Source of the DNA: Candidatus Atribacter fermentans
GTDB lineage: Bacteria; Atribacterota; Atribacteria; Atribacterales; Atribacteraceae
Assembly (NCBI GenBank): GCA_012517485.1
Contig: JAAYUT010000354.1
Coordinates: 1 to 9,446, forward strand
Length of the DNA: 9,446 nucleotides
Direction: 5' to 3'
Shown here: in pieces, positions 6,079 through 9,446 of the stretch
Position numbering within the stretch: the first letter of the stretch is position 1
How the letters are laid out: each line of letters opens with the position of its first letter
Program-made: the position numbers and the translations under genes
The notes under the pieces: generated by a model
What the model was told of the DNA's origin: nothing
Databases searched by the model: none
Seen by the model: the letters and a program-made list of their open reading frames with translations, nothing else

Positions 6079-7177
6079 ATGGCAATTGATATCTCTTATG
6101 AGTTCAATACCATTCGACACAAACTTAATGAAATAGGAGAGTATCTTTGAAGAAGAACAAATACAATTAAAAGCTCAACAAATTGAGAAAAAAATGTCTT
6201 CCCCTGATTTTTGGAGTAATACCCAAAATGAAAGAGAAATACAGGATTATAAAAAATATAAAAGTTTATTAGAAGAATATGATAATCTCAAGAAAGAATA
6301 TCAACAAATCGTTGAGCTTCAAGAGATAATTACTCCTGATGATAATGAATATTCCGATCTTGAAAAAGAAGTCCAAGATCTTTCTGGAAGAATTGAAGAC
6401 TTGGATATTCGATTATTATTCCGAAATCAAGAAGATCAGAGCAATGCCATAATAACTATACATTCCGGAGCCGGAGGGACAGAATCTCAAGATTGGGTTC
6501 AAATGCTTTTTCGAATGTATAGCCGGTTTTGCGAAAGAAAAAAGTTTGATATTAAAGTAACCGATGTTTTAGAAGGAGAAGAAGCAGGTTTAAAGCACAT
6601 TACTTTTTTAGTCCAGGGTCAATATGCATATGGTTATCTCAAATCAGAAAGCGGTGTTCATCGCTTAGTAAGAATTTCTCCTTTTGATGCTAATCGAAGA
6701 CGCCATACTACTTTTGCCTTGGTGGACGTTATTCCCGAAGTGAGCGAAGAAATCAATATTGATATAAACCCACAGGATTTACGAATTGAAACTTTCCGAG
6801 CTGGTGGTCGTGGTGGGCAACATGTGAATACAACCGATTCGGCTGTGAGAATAGTTCATCTTCCCAGTGGTTTAGTTGTACAATGTCAAAATGAGCGTTC
6901 TCAACATCAGAACAAAGCAGTTGCCATGAGAATATTACGAGCCAGACTCTATAAACTCGCGAAAAAAGAACAAGAAGAAAAAATTTTAGAGATGAAAGGT
7001 GATCAAAAAGAGATCGCCTGGGGGAATCAAATTCGAAGTTACGTCTTCCAACCCTATAGCATGATTAAAGATCATCGGACTGACTACGAAGTTGGAAATG
7101 TGCAAAGAGTTATGGATGGAGAAATTGATGATTTTATCGATGCTTACCTTCGAAAAGATTGGCAAGGACGGGTTTAG
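6079..7177 (+). CDS. prfB: Peptide chain release factor 2 (programmed +1 frameshift)
   Basis: RF2 recognises UGA and UAA stop codons in the ribosomal A site and triggers peptide release. Translation starts at ATG 6079 (GAGGAGG at 6063-6069, 9-base spacing), reads 23 codons to TGA at 6148-6150, then must shift +1 at CTT (6145-6147) to continue at GAA 6149. The joined product is 365 residues, the same length as E. coli RF2. Residues ~1-120 form the helical domain 1. HSGAGGTESQDW (~128-139) begins the core domain. The UGA-reading tripeptide SPF is at 200-202 and the catalytic GGQ at 245-247, in the sequence AGGRGGQHVN. The residue before GGQ is R, where many RF2 proteins have A (GAGGQ). An ATG at 6194 inside the second frame is not the real start, since it would remove most of domain 1. 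It lies 193 bases after secA and 11 bases before the next gene. Confidence 0.96.
6135..6150 (+). promoter_or_regulatory. prfB programmed +1 frameshift site
   Basis: The stretch reads A GGA GAG TAT CTT TGA, matching the known E. coli site AGG GGG TAT CTT TGA. AGGAG (6135-6139) is the internal Shine-Dalgarno-like stimulator, CTT is the slippery codon and TGA (6148-6150) the in-frame stop. When RF2 is scarce, TGA is read slowly and the ribosome slips by one base to make more RF2. The base after TGA is A here, whereas C is usual in this site and gives the weakest termination. Confidence 0.93.
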
Positions 7178-7188
7178 GAATAAATACC

Positions 7189-8082
7189 ATGGAAGTTTAT
7201 GCTTTAATTGGGCCAACCGGGACAGGGAAAAGTTATCGAGCTCCTCATATCGCTCAAAGATATGGTATTGATTGTATTATTGATGATGGATTATTAATAT
7301 CCCATGGGAGTATTATCGCTGGAAAATCTTCCAAAGCAGAAGTAAGCAAAATAAAAGCCGCAAAAATTGCGGTTTTTTATTTTACCGACCACCGTCAACA
7401 AATTATAGAAGCCTTAAAAAAAATTCACCCCCCCAAAATAATGGTTTTAGGGATTTCTTTAGCGATGGTGGAGAAAATATGTGAGCGTTTACAGCTTCCT
7501 TATCCGGCTGAGGTTGTGATGATTGAAGATATTGCTAGTCCCGAAGAAATTGAAAATGCTCTTCAAGCTCGGATCGGGGAGGGAAAACACACTATTCCAG
7601 TTCCTTTAGTTGAATTGAAAAGAAATTTATGGGGGAATATTGTTGATACTATACCTGTGAAAGTTTGGGGTTGGTTTTATTCTTCAAGAGAAAAGACCGT
7701 CGTTCGACCACCTTTTAGTTACTTAGGAAAACTGATTGTTTCCGAAAGTGCTTTGAGATCTATCATTTTAGTTCTTTTAACCAATCTTCCTTGGATTGAA
7801 AAAATCAATGATATTTTTTTACATAAAGTTGAATCTCATGTAAATGTTCGGATAGGCTGTGTCTTTAAAAATTATTCTCAATTAATTCAGATTTGTGTAT
7901 TTATCCAAAGATATCTAAAAGTAAAGGTAGAACATCTTAGTGGGGTTGAGCTGATTGAAGTCAATATTGACATTGATCAGATTAAATTGGTTAAAAATAG
8001 CGATGTTATTGAGGAACCGATAGTACAGGGCAAAAGACCATCACGCCCTGAAAAGGTAAGAATTTCTTCTTCACGAAAATAA
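7189..8082 (+). CDS. P-loop NTPase-like protein with C-terminal Asp23/Gls24-like domain
   Basis: The 297-residue product begins with a strand and Walker A motif, EVYALIGPTGTGKS (P-loop at 8-15), followed by CIIDDGLLI (29-37) with adjacent aspartates and AGKSSKAE (44-51). KIMVLGIS (83-90) looks like a further core strand. Residues ~176-268 run FSYLGKLIVSESALRSI ... VNVRIGCVF ... VKVEHLSGVELIEVNIDID, the pattern of the Asp23/Gls24 (alkaline shock, DUF322) fold: a GKI-IS start, a middle V-V strand and a final TG-V-VNV-V strand. The tail (~270-297) is basic and probably disordered. Similar fused proteins exist in Clostridia-type bacteria but I know of no tested function. The start ATG 7189 is preceded by AGGA (7176-7179, 9 bases); TTG 7159 lies inside prfB and is less likely. 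The 11-base gap to prfB suggests cotranscription. P-loop confidence is high, Asp23 assignment moderate. Confidence 0.75.
   Translation: MEVYALIGPTGTGKSYRAPHIAQRYGIDCIIDDGLLISHGSIIAGKSSKAEVSKIKAAKIAVFYFTDHRQQIIEALKKIHPPKIMVLGISLAMVEKICERLQLPYPAEVVMIEDIASPEEIENALQARIGEGKHTIPVPLVELKRNLWGNIVDTIPVKVWGWFYSSREKTVVRPPFSYLGKLIVSESALRSIILVLLTNLPWIEKINDIFLHKVESHVNVRIGCVFKNYSQLIQICVFIQRYLKVKVEHLSGVELIEVNIDIDQIKLVKNSDVIEEPIVQGKRPSRPEKVRISSSRK
7358..7378 (+). terminator. Terminator-like hairpin inside the P-loop/Asp23-like gene
   Basis: CCGCAA (7358-7363), an AAA loop and TTGCGG (7367-7372) form a perfect 6-base stem, followed directly by six T's and then AT-rich sequence. It lies about 57 codons into the reading frame, where it encodes AAKIAVFYF. 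The shape is that of an intrinsic terminator, but translating ribosomes would normally prevent it from acting. It may be coincidental. Confidence 0.35.
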
Positions 8083-8164
8083 AGGTTCATTTATACTTTA
8101 AAATAAAGAGAGATAGAAATTCATGCTTTTTTGCAGTACCAGGTGGGGATGAAAAATTTTGTAG

Positions 8165-8184
8165 GGGCTTGATTTATCAAGCCC
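8165..8184. repeat. Perfect 9-base stem-loop of the GGGCTTGAT/ATCAAGCCC type
   Basis: GGGCTTGAT (8165-8173) and ATCAAGCCC (8176-8184) are exact inverse complements around a 2-base TT spacer. The flanks GTAG (8161-8164) and GTGGGTTT (8185-8192) match the look of dispersed GTAGGGGC...GCCCGTG intergenic repeats seen in many bacterial genomes. There is no full T-run after it, so it is a weak terminator candidate. It separates the P-loop/Asp23-like gene from the carboxyltransferase. Confidence 0.5.
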
Positions 8185-8229
8185 GTGGGTTTACAGAATA
8201 GAATAAATAAAAACTGGTAGGTTCATTTT

Positions 8230-9446
8230 ATGTCCAGAAAAAAAATGGAAGAGCTGATTACTACTTTAGAAAATAAAAAAGCAGAAATTCTCCTTGGTGG
8301 AGGAAAGGCTGCAATTGATAAACAACACCAAAGTGGGAAATTAACTGCTCGAGAAAGAATTTTTCTTTTGCTTGACGAAAATAGTTTTGAAGAAACTGAT
8401 CTTTTTATCGAGCATCGTTCTACTCGTTTCGGAATGGGAGAAAAAAAACCACCAGCTGATGGTGTCATCACTGGTTATGGAACTATCGATGGAAGACCAG
8501 TGTTCGTTTACTCCCAAGACTTTACTGTTATGGGAGGATCTTTAGGTGAAATGCATGCTCAAAAAATATGTAAAATTATGGATATGGCTTTGAAAGTAGG
8601 TGCTCCCATTATTGCTATTAATGATTCGGGCGGAGCTCGGATTCAAGAAGGCATTGATTCTTTGTCTGGTTATGGCCAAATTTTCTATAGAAATACTTTA
8701 AATTCAGGCATCATTCCTCAAATAGCAATAATAGCTGGTCCATGTGCCGGAGGGGCAGTTTATTCTCCAGCTCTTATGGATTATATTTTTATGATTCAAG
8801 GAACAAGTAAAATGTTTGTAACTGGTCCTCAAGTTGTAAAAGCAGCTACCGGTGAGGAAGTTACTGCCGAAGAATTAGGTGGTGCTCATACTCATGCAAC
8901 CAAGAGCGGCGTTGCAAGTTTCGTATCTCGAAACGAGGAAGAATGTTTCTTTGATGTGAAAAAACTTCTTTCATACATACCTTCTAATAATGCCGAAGAG
9001 CCTCCAATAGCAGAGTGTCATGATCCAATTGATCGAAAAAATACTCCTTTTTTAGACATTATATCTACCAACCCCAATCGACCTTATAATGTTAAAAAAA
9101 TTATTGAAGACTTAGTTGATCAAGGTTCTTTTTTTGAAGTTCAAAAAGATTTTGCAAAAAATTTAGTCATTGGGTTTGCTCGTTTGAATGGTCATGCTGT
9201 AGGCATTGTAGCAAATCAACCTTATCATCTGGCTGGTTGCTTGGACATCGATTCGGGTGATAAAGCGTCTCGGTTTATAAGATTCTGTGATGCTTTTAAT
9301 ATCCCTCTAGTTACGCTTGTCGATGTTCCAGGCTTTTTGCCGGGTAGTAATCAAGAATTTGGAGGAATTATTCGGCATGGGGCTAAAATTCTCTATGCTT
9401 ATTCAGAAGCTACTGTTCCTAAGATTACAGTAATAATGAGAAAAGC
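8230..9446 (+). CDS. mmdA: Acyl-CoA carboxyltransferase subunit (methylmalonyl-CoA decarboxylase alpha / propionyl-CoA carboxylase beta), 3' partial
   Basis: The frame is open from ATG 8230 to the window edge, 405 codons of a family usually about 510-520 long. It transfers a carboxyl group between biotin and propionyl-CoA/methylmalonyl-CoA. Visible hallmarks are GGGKAAIDKQHQSGKLTARER (23-43, shown as the N-terminal crotonase-like start), QDFTVMGGSLGEMHAQKI (96-113), DSGGARIQEG (132-141), the first oxyanion-hole region GPCAGGAVYSPALMD (170-184), LDIDSGDKASRFIRFCDAF (338-356), DVPGFLPG (365-372) and GGIIRHGAKILYAY (378-391). The Na+-pumping decarboxylase alpha subunit and the propionyl-CoA carboxylase beta subunit cannot be separated from this chain alone; genes beyond the window (small membrane gamma/delta, biotin carrier, beta pump or biotin carboxylase) would decide, so the symbol is tentative. 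A modest ribosome site, TAGG (8218-8221), lies 8 bases before the ATG. The protein is predicted cytosolic or membrane-associated. Confidence 0.9.
   Translation, partial: MSRKKMEELITTLENKKAEILLGGGKAAIDKQHQSGKLTARERIFLLLDENSFEETDLFIEHRSTRFGMGEKKPPADGVITGYGTIDGRPVFVYSQDFTVMGGSLGEMHAQKICKIMDMALKVGAPIIAINDSGGARIQEGIDSLSGYGQIFYRNTLNSGIIPQIAIIAGPCAGGAVYSPALMDYIFMIQGTSKMFVTGPQVVKAATGEEVTAEELGGAHTHATKSGVASFVSRNEEECFFDVKKLLSYIPSNNAEEPPIAECHDPIDRKNTPFLDIISTNPNRPYNVKKIIEDLVDQGSFFEVQKDFAKNLVIGFARLNGHAVGIVANQPYHLAGCLDIDSGDKASRFIRFCDAFNIPLVTLVDVPGFLPGSNQEFGGIIRHGAKILYAYSEATVPKITVIMRK

Noticed and set aside
6194..7177. ATG 6194 as the start of release factor 2.
   Set aside because: It would lack most of domain 1 and has no ribosome site; the upstream ATG 6079 with a frameshift gives a full 365-residue RF2.
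8223..8471. An 82-codon minus-strand open frame at the start of the carboxyltransferase gene.
   Set aside because: It lies opposite the clear carboxyltransferase coding region and has no supporting features.

Overview
This is a low-GC bacterial chromosome segment from an uncultured-type lineage. The genes are collinear on the + strand with good Shine-Dalgarno sites. The mixture of a Firmicutes-like secA-prfB pair, an HD-GYP/DUF5317 pair, a P-loop/Asp23-like protein and many dispersed palindromic repeats suggests Atribacterota or a deep Clostridia-like lineage. That assignment is inferred from gene content and is not proven. No phage, plasmid, CRISPR, rRNA or tRNA gene is visible.

Layout. 1-258 is the 3' end of an unrecognised gene. 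259-617 is a gene-poor stretch holding a striking ~207-bp element (399-605) bounded by near-perfect inverted repeats, with a tiny hydrophobic ORF inside. 618-1868 encodes a membrane HD-GYP protein (predicted cyclic-di-GMP phosphodiesterase). It overlaps by 11 bases a DUF5317 membrane protein that starts with TTG at 1858. 2395-3212 is an ~800-bp intergenic region with several imperfect palindromic repeats of different families, followed by a likely secA promoter. 3213-5885 is secA, the Sec translocase motor. 6079-7177 is prfB (peptide chain release factor 2), encoded in two frames joined by the classical programmed +1 frameshift at CTT TGA. 7189-8082 encodes a P-loop protein with a C-terminal Asp23/Gls24-like domain. 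After a short spacer with a perfect hairpin, 8230 to the right edge is the first ~405 codons of an acyl-CoA carboxyltransferase (propionyl-CoA carboxylase beta / methylmalonyl-CoA decarboxylase alpha type).

How the genes relate. secA and prfB are neighbours in many Gram-positives, so this is a housekeeping block for protein export and translation termination; the P-loop/Asp23-like gene follows prfB by 11 bases and is probably cotranscribed. The HD-GYP/DUF5317 pair is a separate translationally coupled signalling unit. The carboxyltransferase probably begins a new unit of acyl-CoA metabolism continuing beyond the window.

The most interesting items are the prfB frameshift site (canonical TAT CTT TGA, but followed by A rather than C), the little-studied P-loop/Asp23-like fusion with a terminator-like hairpin inside its reading frame, and the inverted-repeat element at 399-605. 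I found no clear sign of a wholly new defence or mobile system.
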